A stretch of 64,000 nucleotides of DNA from Cylicocyclus nassatus (Eukaryota > Nematoda > Chromadorea > Rhabditida > Strongylidae), in contig CATQJL010000112.1 of NCBI GenBank assembly GCA_958299035.1, positions 83,842,636 to 83,906,635 of the forward strand, read 5' to 3'. The notes below the pieces were generated by a model that had not been told where the DNA came from, ran no database searches, and saw only the letters and a program-made list of their open reading frames with translations. This document shows positions 1 to 12,058 of this stretch, one piece after another. The position numbers were made by a program, and so were the translations under genes. The stretch's first letter is position 1. Every line of letters starts with the position of its first letter.

Positions 1-92
1 TAGTAATTTTCTCATAATTTTGATGAGATCGTGGAGGCCTAATTTCTTCCATTTTCTCTGGAAAATTTGATATCATTTCGGTTGCTTTCTAG

Positions 93-2904
93 CTACTGCT
101 TTCACCCAACTCCTATGTGTCTGAATTATCCTTTGCCTTTGTTGAACGCATGGCAAATATGGACTACAGAATCACTTGGGATATCATAAGGTCAGTCAGA
201 TGAGCAGATGGTGGAAAATAAATCATCGAAATCTTTTGATCCTTACTATTCTTTGTATTCCACTACAGGGATTGGGATTTGCTTAAGTTTTTAATTAAAT
301 TATGCTAAAACTTTTCTCTGGCCAATAAATACTTGAAAAATTGTAATATCTTATTTTGTAGTATCTTGTTGAACTACGTCGCTACCTCAGTCGAACTTTT
401 TAACAACGTAAGAGAACCAAAAGGCACACCTGCGACGCAGTCTTCCGAGGATGATCTAAAAAAACCTGAGGTACGATTTTAGCTCAGGTTTCGTTGAAAC
501 GACGTGATTTCTTTGATGGTTCCGGCCCATAACTCCCATGCATCGACGGGTTTGGTTAGAATGATGGAATCGTTCCAAAACCTCTGTACTATCCACGCTT
601 TCCGTCTGGTGCTTTACGACTTCTTGAGGTATGTCGTCTGGAGTGTTTTGTTGGAGCGCGCAATGCCTTACTAACCTTTTTTCATAGTCGTTCACGCGAT
701 GGATTGCGACTTCTAACACCTATATTGAATCAATTTGAAAAACCAACTCTGGAGAGTGAGCGCCAGCTGCGGTTTCAGACGGCTGCTCTGGTAAAAATTT
801 TGAGCCTTCCATAAAGTTTTGGTCCCTGCAGCCAAATACTTCAGGAGGTGCTTAGTGGTTTCCTTGCACCAACGCTGTGGGCTAAGGAACGTCCAAGTCT
901 GGAGATATGCTCTCTGTACGATTTCATCGAATTTCCCGTAGCCAACGATGATCCCGTTGAAGAAGTATTCTGCAAAAGAAAGAAAGAGGAGAAGAGTTCA
1001 TTAGTGTCTGGACCTCCGGATGATGCTGAAAGTTCGCACTATTACTTCAATATATTGACGAAAATCTCTGACTTTTTCTCTACTCTTTGTTCATTTTTTT
1101 ATACTGGACCTAATCTACAGCCTGTGTCTATCGTATACTCCTTTTTCCATCTGCGCATCGGCACATAAGTTGTCGGCATCCAAATTCGCCTTATGTTTGC
1201 GAATCTGGGCGCAAGGCCCTCTGCGGCTGCATAACTCTTATGGAAAGGAGTATGTGATTAACACATACTGTAGCGGAAATTAAAGAAATGTCATCGAATT
1301 ATTTCATGCATTCATAAATTCAGAGCCAATCAAGGTCGAAGAAGATTCGCCAGAGATCATCGAAGTTGATCCTCCACCTCCACGTAAATTTTTTGCTTCT
1401 TCATATTTATCCAAGAAACTTCTTCAAGTTGTTATAGGAACTCCTAGCTGCCTAGAAACAGTCTTGCTATCATTCCTTCGATTCATAAACGATGCTGAGC
1501 AAAAATTATCTCTCGTGCAACGTGCTCTTATGATATTGAAGGATGCTACTTCTGAAGTTCCTCAAGAAAATATGGTGTTTGTGGATGTTGTGAGTCAATT
1601 ATGCAGAATGTTTTTCTTTCGTGAAAGTGTTTTCTAGTTAACCTATTGTTTGGTGGAAGTGGGCTTGCTGGGTTTCTTCAAACGTTTAGAAGCGGTGTTC
1701 GATAACGGTGAGGCAATGACATGCCTATCTGCGGTAGTTGCCATTCTCGACAAAACAGTGGGTGATAAAGTAAGTTTATCAATAACTGCAGATCATCATT
1801 TTTTAAGAAAAACATTGGTCCTTAGCGGCAGCGTCCACGCAAAATTTCGAATGGAATTTTTTTCGCTAACTTGGGCTAATTCCTGCCGCTGGTTCTGAAA
1901 ATGCAGCTTGGAGGGCCCGAAAGCGCCGAAAACGGGCTTTTCCAGAAGCTCTTGATTCAATTTTTGTTGCCGTCAAGAAGACGCAGAGTCTTTATGGGAC
2001 CCTACGTCTTAACTGTGTGCGGTATGCGCACTCTGGCTTATCGAACTGACTCGTCCCCGGTCGCCGGGGCGTTCCGGTCGCCACTTCTGGAGCGGATTTC
2101 TCGCTTCCAAATTGGTACATTGCCAGTTGGGCAAGAGCCTTACCAGGACGGGCACCCCTGTACTCAATCCTTATCCTCTCTCATGATTACTTGATCTTGT
2201 CCGAATCTTGAAGCGATGGTTTTTTTGAGAGTCCCTAGCTGAGTTCTAACATTTAGTGACCAATATATGGGCCGATTCTGTTTTTGACAGTTTTTTCGCT
2301 ATTTATCCAATAAATATTCTACATTTCTAGACAAATCTTCTTCGGAAAGTACTTGCGTTTACTTCATCCGAGCATCCAATGGTTTCTATCATAGCCCATT
2401 TGAATGAACTGGACGATGCCGACGAGAACACCAAAATTGTATTGAAGACTCTAGATAAATTCTTCAGACAACTCAATGAAGAATCCTCTAGTCCCAGAGG
2501 TAGCGAATTTTTGTCAGAATATGTCTTGATATCTACATTCCTCAGTTTTAGCCGATCCGCGCAGGTGTCGTCCGGTATCGCAGATTCATGGAAGAGTACT
2601 GGTTGAACTTTGTAAACGTAATCTTTATAGTAAGCCGTTATTGTTGGCTGTAGACGGAATAGAGAAAGCTCGAGAGAATACAAAAGCGGCATCTAGGTCT
2701 GTTCAAGAATGTGATCTTCAAGGGAGGGAGGGGGGGGGGGGCTACCTTGAGTGACAGGTTTCTATATTCAGGATCCTGGTACATCGTAAAGAGACGGTCG
2801 GAACGCGAATGGGCAGCGATGTAGCAAAAATGATTGAAACTCACAAGGGAAAGGAGAAGGCTGTTAGGAACATCATCAGAGAGCAGTTGAAATATGCGGA
2901 GTAA
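93..2904 (+). CDS. Unknown helical protein, 3' part of a ten-exon gene
   Basis: I do not recognise this protein. Phase-compatible exons read as one frame of about 471 residues: 93-190, 362-470, 560-790, 845-1031, 1324-1383, 1438-1589, 1638-1769, 2331-2499, 2552-2696 and 2772-2904 (TAA stop). Most introns are about 45-90 nt with GT donors and TTTCAG-like acceptors; one of about 560 nt (1770-2330) separates exons 7 and 8. The product is rich in amphipathic helices (for example LLSFLRFINDAEQKLSLVQ and LVELCKRNLYSKPLLLAV), with an acidic Pro-rich linker (VEEDSPEIIEVDPPPP) around the middle and a basic C-terminus ending EQLKYAE. This suggests a HEAT/ARM-like scaffold, by inference only. The 5' end lies outside the window, because 93 follows a splice acceptor. 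The exon 4 donor at 1032 is weak, and the 54-nt intron 1384-1437 could be retained in frame. Confidence 0.72.
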
Positions 2905-4423
2905 GCTGTTATTTTTTTCAACTCTACAGAATTTCTTAAAAAACTCTACGGATTCGAGCACAATTTTGAGAACATGTTTTCCGCATAACAGGTTTTTCAA
3001 AAGCTATGGCGGTTAGGAAGGGGAGATTGTTTGCGAATTCTTGCTGGTTCTTAGTGTTTTAATCCGTTAGAAAATTGATAATCTGTTTCGTGTAAATGAC
3101 TAAACCATTTTATTCAAGTCAAAATTCAAAATTAGTTCTGCAAAGATCTTGGGGTGTGCTTGATGTTGTAAAATTGTTTGCATAACTTGTTTTGACGTGC
3201 AAAAAAAAACTAAAAATTTTTTTCTAAATTCTAGAACGCATTTGCAAGTAAAATTTGGGAGTGCGATGGTCGTTGTCACGCTTTCTTTGAGGAAAATCCG
3301 GGTTACAAACCCGCAAAAAATTTGGAAACGTGCCAAAATTCTGATAGCGCTGTGGCAGACGCCACTCCCGTTCAATTGAAAAATCTAAATGTAATAAAGC
3401 CAAAAATAGTTTTCAGAAATTTTGGGCGTTATTGACATTTAGCATTACGAATTTGAGCAGATAATCTGTTTCCTCATGTAAATAAACAAAGTATTTGAGA
3501 TTTTTCAAAATTTGCCCCTCTCCCAAGAAATTTTTTTTGACCGCCACTGCAAAAACCTTACCATAATTTCGTCTGCGATAATTCCCCCATACCCTCTGTT
3601 TCACTGGAGTTGGCGGCTGGAGGATGGGGCTTCGGTCGATTAGAGGACACATAAGCATGAGAGAGCAGGCTCTGCATCTGCCTCGCGTATGTGCTCTCTA
3701 ATCAACCAAAGCCTCGCCCTCCAGCAGCCAACGCTTTTGAAACGAGGTTACGTTTTCTCGATTTAAAAGGCATTTCTTTTTTTTTCCTATACTTTATTGT
3801 AATCACGTTGATAGCGTTGAATATTTATAGGCACGCCAATGTGAAAAAACCGTGAACATTTCTACTTGTTGATCATTAGGTCCATTTTTTACAGCAAAGC
3901 AAACTGGGCAAATAAAAACTGTTTACTGTTTTTTTTGAGCAGTGCTTGACTCACATTTTCTTTTTAGAAGTGAAGAATCTGCAAGTCCGCAAAAAAGAAT
4001 GCGATCTTCTTCAAAAAATTGATGTGAGATGTGATCAAAAATTGTTGTCCTTTTTTTCTCACCTCCTATTTTGTTGTGTAAAGATCTCTGCTATAGATAT
4101 AAGCCCTGTTTCGCTGATATGATTGTTTTGTTGATGTGCCTTCCTTATAAAATACGTGTTTGGATCCAGCCTATCAATACTGTTCGAACGCTTGAACGGT
4201 CAAGAAGATAACGTACAACTTTATTATATAGAAATTTGTTTGTTATGATAATCACGAAATGAGATTGTTGTGAACATATGAATAAATAAGAATTTGATTC
4301 CCCGTTTATTCTGGTCTTGGCAACGTCTTCTCCATCTCGATAGATGGAGCATCAGTAAAGAACTGCTTATCCAATATGAAATCCATCGCACTGCCTATCA
4401 ACACTCGCATCCTGAACAGTTAA
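2905..4423. other. Intergenic, AT-rich; one fold-back
   Basis: No coding exon could be supported between the stop of the unknown gene and the first transposon. Short open frames here lack splice context or recognisable motifs. The only clear structure is the fold-back at 3599-3751. Confidence 0.5.
3599..3751. repeat. Fold-back repeat, about 150 bp
   Basis: The left arm (TTTCACTGGAGTTGGCGGCT...) is the imperfect reverse complement of the right arm (...AGCAGCCAACGCTTTTGAAA). The two arms together make up most of the element. The core around AGAGAGCAGGCTCTGCAT resembles the cores at 4424-4572 and 16026-16172, so these three look like one small non-autonomous family. Confidence 0.6.
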
Positions 4424-4572
4424 CACCCTTTGATTCAACTGGCTTGGCGCATGGAAGGCGGGGCTTCGTGACCTAATTAAGGCTATCTAATGATCAGAGA
4501 GCACGCGCGTGGGTGAGATGCAGTCTGCGTTAAACTGAAGCCCCGCCCATTCCTGCCCATCTAAAGTCGTCT
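4424..4572. repeat. Fold-back repeat, same family as 16026-16172
   Basis: It contains TTTGATTCAACTGGCTTGGC, then AAGGCGGGGCTTCGTGACCT, and later the inverted GAAGCCCCGCCCATTCCTGC. The order of blocks, including the AGAGAGCACGCGCGTG core, matches 16026-16172 closely. There is no coding capacity. Confidence 0.6.
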
Positions 4573-4865
4573 CAAGAGGCTTATTTCTTTCCGCCGCGAA
4601 ATTGAGGAAGGCGGAGCGCCTTTTTGTGCGCGAGATTCAAAATTGTGATTTCAAGTTCCCAAAAATGAGTTGAAGCTCGGATGTTGACTTACCAAATGCA
4701 CACTGCCGCAGCAAAGAATGAGATAACACCGATATTGAATGGCCAAATCGGGCCAAAATCACGTTCCATTTCTGGTACTCTGAAATCATCTCAGCGTGGA
4801 AAAACGTTTAGTCGAGAATATATGATAAAATGCACGGCGAAGAAGATTTATCAGCTATGTAAATA

Positions 4866-5529
4866 CAGGGCGTCCCAAAAGTAAGCACTTTTCAATCGTC
4901 AATATCTCTCTTTTCAATGGGTCTTTTCTTGCCATTTAAGTACCATTCTGTAAAGGAGCCTTCATGTTAGATTTACAGTTTAGAATCACCGCGCTCTTTA
5001 CTGAAGGATTACGTCAAGAACTTCCAGCATGTGGAACCATTGTGAAATATGCCATCTGACAAAATTTTTTCAAAAAATGTGAAAGATCGTGTACCAGGGT
5101 TTTCGTGCACTCTAATTCCATTACACAACTTTTTACGAGTGTTTTCAGCTTTTTTGACGATGTAATCACATTTCTGACAAATACTGGGAATGCGGTTATT
5201 ACGGTTTACCTGGGATAACTTTGGAAAGAAGCGTCACAGTAAAGTGGAACTTTCATATTTGAAATTAGCGGCTTCCGTTACCATAGTACAAGAGTTTTTG
5301 GCTTGTTTGGTTTTATTCCGAGGCAGAATATAGCTTTCATTGGCATGAAGTCTTTGTCGAAGTTCCTACAGTAATCCCACAGTAATGAAGAGCGATCGGT
5401 AATTCGCTCGATACAGTAAATCTAAGTTGAAGCCTCCTCTACAGAATGGTACTTAAATGGCGGAAAAAGACACAAGGGAGGAGAGATATTAACGATTGAA
5501 AAATGTATACTTACTTTTGGGACACCCTG
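4866..5529. mobile_element. Mariner/Tc1-like MITE (CAGGGTGTCCC family)
   Basis: Terminal inverted repeats start CAGGGCGTCCCAAAAGTAAG on the left and CAGGGTGTCCCAAAAGTAAG on the right, and continue through the ATATCTCTC block for about 50 bp. TA flanks both ends (4864-4865 and 5530-5531), as expected for Tc1/mariner integration. No transposase frame was seen, so it is non-autonomous. Relatives lie at 17172-17849, 62220-63584 and, in part, 61628-61985. Confidence 0.85.
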
Positions 5530-5839
5530 TATAGCTGCTGAATTTATTTTATGCAGTTACGCAGCGGCTGAGAGGCGGCGCGGTACTATTAGGTTGTCCC
5601 ACAAGTCTTTTCATATCTTCTTTACTTCCATGAGCCATTTCTTCAGAAAGTCCTCATGGTAATCGGGGTACCTTTCGAAAGAGCAAAGCAATCTCTACCG
5701 ACGACATTCAAACATTCACACCAGTATGAACACAAAGTTTGACGAAATTTGAAAAGATCCAAATGCTTAAGAAATCGAAAAAAAAATCGAGTCTTTTTTC
5801 AAAAAAAAAATTCAAGAAGTTTCAATTTGTCCTAGCATA

Positions 5840-5857
5840 TATTTATTATTTATTATT

Positions 5858-5893
<36 letters not shown>

Positions 5894-5898
5894 TTTTA
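5840..5898. repeat. ATTT microsatellite
   Basis: A run of ATTT units with a few ATT variants lies inside the composite element. Confidence 0.9.
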
Positions 5899-5926
5899 TA
5901 CGTTTCAGTGTCATTAGTCTCCATAT

Positions 5927-6842
5927 ATGGTTGCTGCATAAGTTCTGTCCGATTTTCTTTGCCTTGAGTTTGAAGCAGCTGTTCTAAGAGAATTTCATGT
6001 CTAATGCGGTATTGTTAATATCACTAGAAAGTGCTTTTCTTGCTCTTTCTAATGCATATCACATTTCAATAATTTTCTTGGTGTAATGAGATTTCAGGCC
6101 TAAAATCTTCAAGTGGCCGAGATAGGTTCTCACCCTAGAAATATGTTCTCGCTAGGAAATCTCCACAATGCGCCCTTCAAGTCAAGTTCTTTCATTGTTT
6201 GCGGAATAAGGGTTTAAAAGGCTAGTATATGCAGAAGCTCAGTTCCATGAAGAAAACGTCTCGCTAGTAAAATTTGTTGTCGAACATCAATTTTTTGCAT
6301 AGATGTTTCACAAGCAATAACTTTCTGCGAATAAAAGTAATCGATGAGTTCAAAGTTGGAGGTGCTGGGGGAAAGCAAGGGCTAGCAGAGACCATCCACC
6401 AGTTTCTTTTCGGCGCTCACGTTAATTGTAAAATTTTCATAACTTGTAAATAGGCAGACACACATGCACTGAGGCGAGGTCAAAAAGTGGCTTTTTTGCT
6501 CGGTTAAAAAAAATCTTTCGGCAACGCAGACCCTATGGGCTCCTTTATGTCCGAAAATAATCTGCGAAAAATTCTCTATCTATCCGTTGTTAGACAAGAT
6601 GCCTATCAATTCTCATAAGGGAGCAGTACCATGTCAAAAAGACAGGTAGAGAAACGCTGTGAAGTTTTTGGGTTCTTGCTTCTTGCTTAACAAGAATTTT
6701 CGCAGGTTTCAATATGTATCTGATAGCCAAGGAATTGCTCAACACGCAATAACTAAAATCTAAAAAAAAGTTGGCCTTGTAAGAAGTTATGACATTTTGA
6801 ACTCAAAAAATTTAAATCGTACAGAACTTATGCAGCAACCTA
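5927..6842. mobile_element. Mariner-like MITE (GGTTGCTGCATAAGTTCTGT family)
   Basis: GGTTGCTGCATAAGTTCTGT at the left end is matched in inverted form by ACAGAACTTATGCAGCAACC at the right end, followed by TAATA. No transposase-like open frame lies between. It is nested in the 5589-8131 element. Confidence 0.75.
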
Positions 6843-7091
6843 ATATTTCCACATCAGACATTCATAGATACATTCAATTGCTGTACTTTTTCCATTACTA
6901 GAAATCAAGAAAATGAAAATTTGCAAGTTTGCGTAAAAACTATGTGCTCGGCTGTTTCTACATAGACAGATCTATAGTATAAACCTTTAGGAGTAACCTC
7001 TATAAAAGTTCTGCCTGCTAAGTGCTTTACTGCTCGAGAAATAATGACATTTTTTGGGTTTTTGTGACTTTGCAATATTTCTGCTTTACTA

Positions 7092-7873
7092 TTAGTTGTC
7101 CCAAAAGTAAACTCCATTTTCAAATAAATTGAGCTGTTCTTGTTCTCCTAACAGGTTTAAGGTACCATTCGATAGAGCGGAGCAAGCTCTACAAAAAGAC
7201 CACCAAAGATCCACCTTAGTCGTAATCCAGATAAAGCTTGGGGCCAAAAATTAAGATTCTTAAGCTACTCTAAAAATTGGATCTTCTTCCAGAGAATTCC
7301 TACGGACTTCCAAATTGGTCGGTATATAGTAGACATATAGTAGTACCCAAAAATGTATTTGGCGGATTTTTTTCGAGGCTAAAAGTTGAGAAAAAAGATG
7401 GTCCGAAATTGCCAAAATGCCACTTTTTTCGGTTTTTAAAATGTAAAATTTGGCATTTCTCGCATATAAGAGCATACCGGGGTAAGCTTTTGAAATTATA
7501 CTTAGTAAGACTTGTAGTATACAATCACATATGTGGGAGGGGCTGAGGGCGTAGTTTGCCATTTTTGGACAATTTTTGTTTCTCGCTTTCTATCTTGGAA
7601 AAAATTCGGTAAAGGCATATTTGTGTACTACTATGTGCCTACTATATAATGTCCAGGAGGTCTGTAAGATTCCTTGTCGCAGAAATCCAATTTCAGGTGA
7701 CAAATTTTTTTCGATTTTGGCTCTAAACTTTCTACGGAATGCGGCTTAAGTGGATTCTTAGTAGCTATTTTGTAGAGCTTGATTTGCACTATCGAATGAT
7801 ACCCTAAGCTTATTGGGAAAACAAAAACAGCTTGGATTACTTGAAAGAGGAGTTTACTTTTGGGACAATCTAA
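7092..7873. mobile_element. Mariner-like MITE (TTAGTTGTCCC family), nested
   Basis: The ends TTAGTTGTCCCAAAAGTAAA and TTTACTTTTGGGACAATCTA are inverted, with TA duplications at 7090-7091 and 7874-7875. The related repeat at 61990 onward reads straight through the same site (GCTTTACGATCTAGCCATGG, 62154-62173) without this element, which is an empty site. Elements at 8986-9771 and 34184-34640 share its interior (the AAACTCC...GGACCTCCAA blocks). Confidence 0.85.
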
Positions 7874-8230
7874 TAGCTATGGAAAAATTCAGCTAATGAT
7901 AAATGTGTGATGTAGGGACTGTATACCTGAGCAAGCTAGAGGTCCATAAAATTTTTCTGGGCTGAGTTCGGATTTTTCAATCATTTGAAAATTTTTGAAT
8001 ATTGGCTTAAACTTCACGTGTATCAAACCTCTTGCGATTTTCGGAGGTCATCAGCCGCTCAAGCTCCAATTTCAAAAAAAAATTGAGCTTAGCTGATTCC
8101 TGCCTATATGAAAAGACTTATGGGACCACATAGTAGTCGTGTGCGTCTCTCCTCTCCATATAGTCTCTCTGTGATCCAGAGGCATCAAAACCCCGCCGCC
8201 GCATTGAAAACGGCTTCGAGGCTGTATGTC

Positions 8231-8968
8231 TTAGCACAAAACATAATCCCAACTAAAGTCTAATACGCTACTGAATCAAATGATATTGCTCACCTAACAA
8301 AAATCCCGAAAAGTTGATGTGTCAGATTTATACCAAAGGACATAGCAACGATAGACACAGCAGCAAAAATCATTAAAATGAAAATCTCTAGCTGAAAAAT
8401 ATCATATTCATTATGCACGTAATGTAAATAATTCTAGTCTCAATCTGCTTACCTGGATAAATGCCAATTTTGGCGCTACTAACCGTGCTTGTTCGGTTTT
8501 GAGGCCGTAGAACTGAAAGTTTATGCGTCATTGTTTATGAGAGGGAAATTTTTTTTTGTATCGATTATCAATGAGAAATAAAAGCTTACCATCAAAGCCG
8601 TGGTGAAAATTCCTCCAGCTGTTAGAGCGAACATGCACATCACAACCCATGTGTCCATCGAATGGTTTACGCTATGTAGCTCTAAAAAATCATAGTGAGC
8701 TAAACAAGCCCAGGATCTCCCCCCTCCTTCTTTTTCCACTCTTTTATCCAGGCTCAAAAAATGTTGTAAATTTTGAAAACTCACGCCAGAACCACAATGA
8801 GCAACCGGACAACATCAACATATCGATAATACCAGCCATATAAGCAGCAGGAGTGTAATGCATCAGATGACATGTGGAAGGACCGAAGTAGAAGGGATCA
8901 TCACGGGTAAACGTAAAATTTGGCGGGAGTTCATTTGCATTTGTGTCTTTGTCATTTGATGGAGCCAT
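8231..8968 (-). CDS. Small multi-pass membrane protein, nematode type
   Basis: Five phase-compatible exons on the - strand give about 151 residues: 8785-8968 (ATG at 8968), 8590-8681, 8453-8512, 8294-8391 and a tentative short last exon 8231-8252 ending in TAA. Donors are GTGAGT, GTAAGC, GTAAGC and GTGAGC; acceptors are TTTTTAG or TTTCAG. After a hydrophilic N-terminus (MAPSNDKDTNANELPPN) come TCHLMHYTPAAYMAGIID with helix 1 (about 42-61), helix 2 (WVVMCMFALTAGGIFTTALM) and helix 3 (LEIFILMIFAAVSIVAMSFG). This layout resembles small nematode four-helix membrane proteins; a full fourth helix is missing from this model. Function is unknown. The last exon is weak: the gene may instead run on or have been cut short by the repeat that begins there. 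A transposon end lies about 18 bp upstream of the ATG. Confidence 0.7.
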
Positions 8969-8985
8969 GCTAAAAGTAAAACTGG

Positions 8986-9771
8986 TAGGTTGTTTCAAAA
9001 GTAAAATCTTGAAGTAAATTATGCTGTTTTTGATTTCCTAGTAGACTTAGAGTATTATTAAATTATTATGCGAAGCGAGCTCTATAAACTGACCACCGAA
9101 GATCCGCCTAAGTCGTAATTCAGGTAAAGGTCGGAGCAAAAATCAAAAAAGAGAGAAACTTACCACGTCAAAATTGGATTTTTGCCAACAAAATCTCATG
9201 GACCTCCAATTTGTCATTATAGTAAACATGTAGTAGTACTCAAGTATGCTTATACTGGATGTTATCCGCGCATAGAGCGAGAAAATCCAAAAATGACGAA
9301 CTCCTCCCCTCCCCCTCGCCCCGCCCTTTCCACATATGTCAGCGTACACTGCAAGCCTTACTAAATATAACTTTGTGATTTTACCTCTGTAGGCGCATTG
9401 GTAATCTAGAAATGCCAGATTTAACGTAATAACCCGAAAAAAAGTGGCATTTCTGCATTTTAGGGCTACTCTATTCCCCGGAAAAAATCCGCCAAGTACA
9501 TTTTGGATACCACTACATTTTGGATACTGTATGTATCTGCTGTATGAAGACCAAGTCGGAAATCCATAGGAATTTTCCGACGGATATCCGATTTTTAGGG
9601 TAGGTGGAAAATTTTGGGTTTGGCTCCAGATCTTACCTGGATTACGACTTAGGCGGATCTTTGGTGGTCATTTTGTAGGGCTTGCTTTTGCTGTCGAGCC
9701 TCTGAGTCTGCTAAGAAAGCAAACATAGTTTGCTTATGTGAAAAAGGAGTTTTACTTTTGGGAAAGTCTAA
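8986..9771. mobile_element. Mariner-like MITE immediately upstream of membrane-protein ATG
   Basis: The left end TAGGTTGTTTCAAAAGTAAA and right end TTTTACTTTTGGGAAAGTCT are inverted, and the inner sequence resembles 7092-7873 (GGACCTCCAATTTG, the CTATGTAG-type blocks and the shared GCGAGCTCTATAAA motif). It occupies what should be the promoter of the - strand gene starting at 8968. Confidence 0.75.
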
Positions 9772-10951
9772 TTTATTACAATAGTAAATGGCAGAGAGTT
9801 ATAGATTGCAGAAGATTTTCTCCAAGAAGCATTGCTTGGAACCTGCCAAATAAATCACAAGGATCCACTAATCTTTTCAGAATATGCATAATCTAATTTT
9901 GTCAAAATAAGTCATTGAAATTTTTTACAAAAAAATTTCTAACAATTTTTTGGCACTATAGCCAGCTCAGTAGAATCGTAGCGGCAAACAAGGGAACTTA
10001 AGTAGATGAAAAATTAGTGCAAAGTACCACTTGTTTAGGTTCACTATAATAATTCATCATAGAGATTTTTTGACATTTAAAAATTACTGTTTTTGGAGGA
10101 GCTACTCTTTAAGAAATGCAAAGAGACCAGAAAATTTCGAATGGTTTTCGTAGTGTTTCGGATCGAATCGGAGACTGGAATTTTTTGTATTTTATTTTTT
10201 GATTTTTATCGTTTTCTTTCATGTAATCCAAATTCTGGAAGTCCACTGCAACACCTTTCTTAGAAAAACTGCTTTTACAATTAGAGCTTTGCAAATGCGG
10301 CTTTGTGGTACCTAGATTAGAATAATCAAAATAATTAGAGGTCGTTTATAGTTCCCATATATTCTTGCCATCAATGTACCCCAAAGGCGTAGCGAGTTGT
10401 GTCTCAGTTCTTTATCACCTGCGAGTTTTGCCACATTACCGTAGATAACGGCCGAAAATCGTGTCATATTCCCAATTACGCGATAATTTTGCTAAGCTAG
10501 CAAAAAATTCTGCCTTTTCTACAATTCTTATCTAATCATGGATCCATTATAGCTGCAGAACAAAGAAGAATGCTATCGAAAGACAGATATTATTCGTCTG
10601 GAAAATACAGATCCAAATTATCCAAAAAATAGTGGAATGTTTGCGCTCCATAATGGATGTTCACGCTTAATGTTCTTTAAAACAGCCAAAAAGAACGTAG
10701 TTTTGAAAAATACTTTTTCAAACTTCGCGATTTTGCGTTTGATGTCAGAGAATTAGGACTATTAGCTAACCTGAAATCACATTAAAGCACCGAAGCTTGA
10801 TAGCATAAGGCTTGATTTTATATATCAAGATCATCTTTGTATGGAGATGACTTTTTTGTCGGATGCGTATTATATGATGATGGTCGACATCACGATAAAT
10901 TTTAACAAGTTCGTGCATTTGAATAATAACAAAATTACGTAGCAAATTTTA
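9772..10951. other. Intergenic, nothing recognised
   Basis: AT-rich sequence without an exon, repeat boundary or RNA gene that I can support. Short open frames on both strands have no family resemblance. Confidence 0.5.
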
Positions 10952-11554
10952 GGGGGGCAGGCGTTATGGAGCAAAGCTACGCCGCGTTCCCCTGCGGTAT
11001 ATCCTGAGGGCCATTTGCGCTGCGTCGCTTTTAATTGCGCAGGAGTAGCGCTGCTCCTGCTAGCGGATTGAGCCATCCCCTACTACCGCGACCTAATATG
11101 TTGAAACTGTATAGATGCAATAAGGAGAACAAAGAAGACGATTAAGAAAATCAAAAAAATAAATTTATAGGGATGAATCAAGGGCTGGATCTGAGATGAT
11201 GCGCTTGATTTGATTTAAAAAATTTTCGAGAGAAGTAGAACATGAGAATCAGTAGAGAAGAAGGATAGGAATTTTCCGTCATGAGTTTCCAAGAGAAATT
11301 AACTTACTCATCTCTTACTTTCTCTTGGCTTGCTTTGCAGACTTTTCCTTTTCAAATTCTATATTTGCCCTTGAAATGCGTTTATCATTCACATTTTGAT
11401 CTCTTTATCTATGAAGAGTGAGGAAAATGGCTCAATTCGCTCGGTAGCGCCAGCTCCTCTGCGACTGCATTTAGGAGCGACGCAACGCAAGGGGCCCTCA
11501 GGTTATACCAGAGGCAAATGCGGCGTAGCTTTGCTCCATAACGCGGCGCCGCCC
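10952..11554. mobile_element. hAT-like MITE with 8-bp duplication
   Basis: Inverted ends of about 100 bp carry GCGTTATGGAGCAAAGCTAC on the left and GTAGCTTTGCTCCATAACGC on the right. Both sides are flanked by the direct 8-mer AAATTTTA (10944-10951 and 11555-11562). An 8-bp duplication is typical of hAT elements. The GC-rich ends contrast with the AT-rich centre, and there is no transposase. Confidence 0.82.
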
Positions 11555-12058
11555 AAATTTTAGACTGAACCGAAAGTTCGTTCGTACCATTTTGAATGAT
11601 TCATAGCTCCTGTTTCAACCGACTTGCTTGCTTTAGTGATGGTTTGAAAGAGAAGAGCCTGAACATACATTGCACAGAAAAAAAAGATAGAAGAAAATTA
11701 CTCGAATTTATTTCCTTGTGTTTCACTGTAAAAAAAATTTGAAACTCAGCATAAAAATGAAGCATTTAATATTCGAGGTTTTATTAGCTGCACTTTTAAA
11801 CTGCAAAAGTTTGTGCTGATTGAACATATCTATGAATCATGATTTTTTGAGCGAGCATTATAAAATAGCAAATTTGACTATTTTTATTTTTTTTCGAAAT
11901 TCATAACTTTGTAGAGATGTTCAATTAACCCAAACTTTGCTCATTTATAAAAAGCAGATGATAAAACCTATACGACGACCAAGCACAGAAAAACAAACTT
12001 GAATGCTTTTTCCCACCGCTTCTATCCATCCAGTATATGCTCAGTAGAGAGCCTCTAA

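Larger units (their letters stand above)
5589..8131. mobile_element. Composite mariner-like element with two nested insertions
   Basis: The left end TTAGGTTGTCCCACAAGTCT (after TA) pairs with the inverted right end AGACTTATGGGACCACATA near 8131. The 2.5-kb length is explained by two other elements inside (5927-6842 and 7092-7873). Its right part matches 63591-63840, which ends with the better preserved GGGACAACCTAG. No transposase was found. Homology with the 63.6-kb copy continues about 100 bp beyond the right terminus, so the terminus call is tentative. Confidence 0.6.

Noticed and set aside
456..719. Open frame of 87 codons on the - strand
   Set aside because: It lies antisense to a phase-consistent + strand exon (560-790) and has no motif.
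2327..3000. Two - strand frames overlapping the end of the first gene
   Set aside because: They are shadows of + strand exons 8-10; they have no splice context or recognisable domain.
7260..7562. Overlapping frames on both strands of about 90-100 codons
   Set aside because: They fall within a MITE and reflect its inverted structure; no domain.
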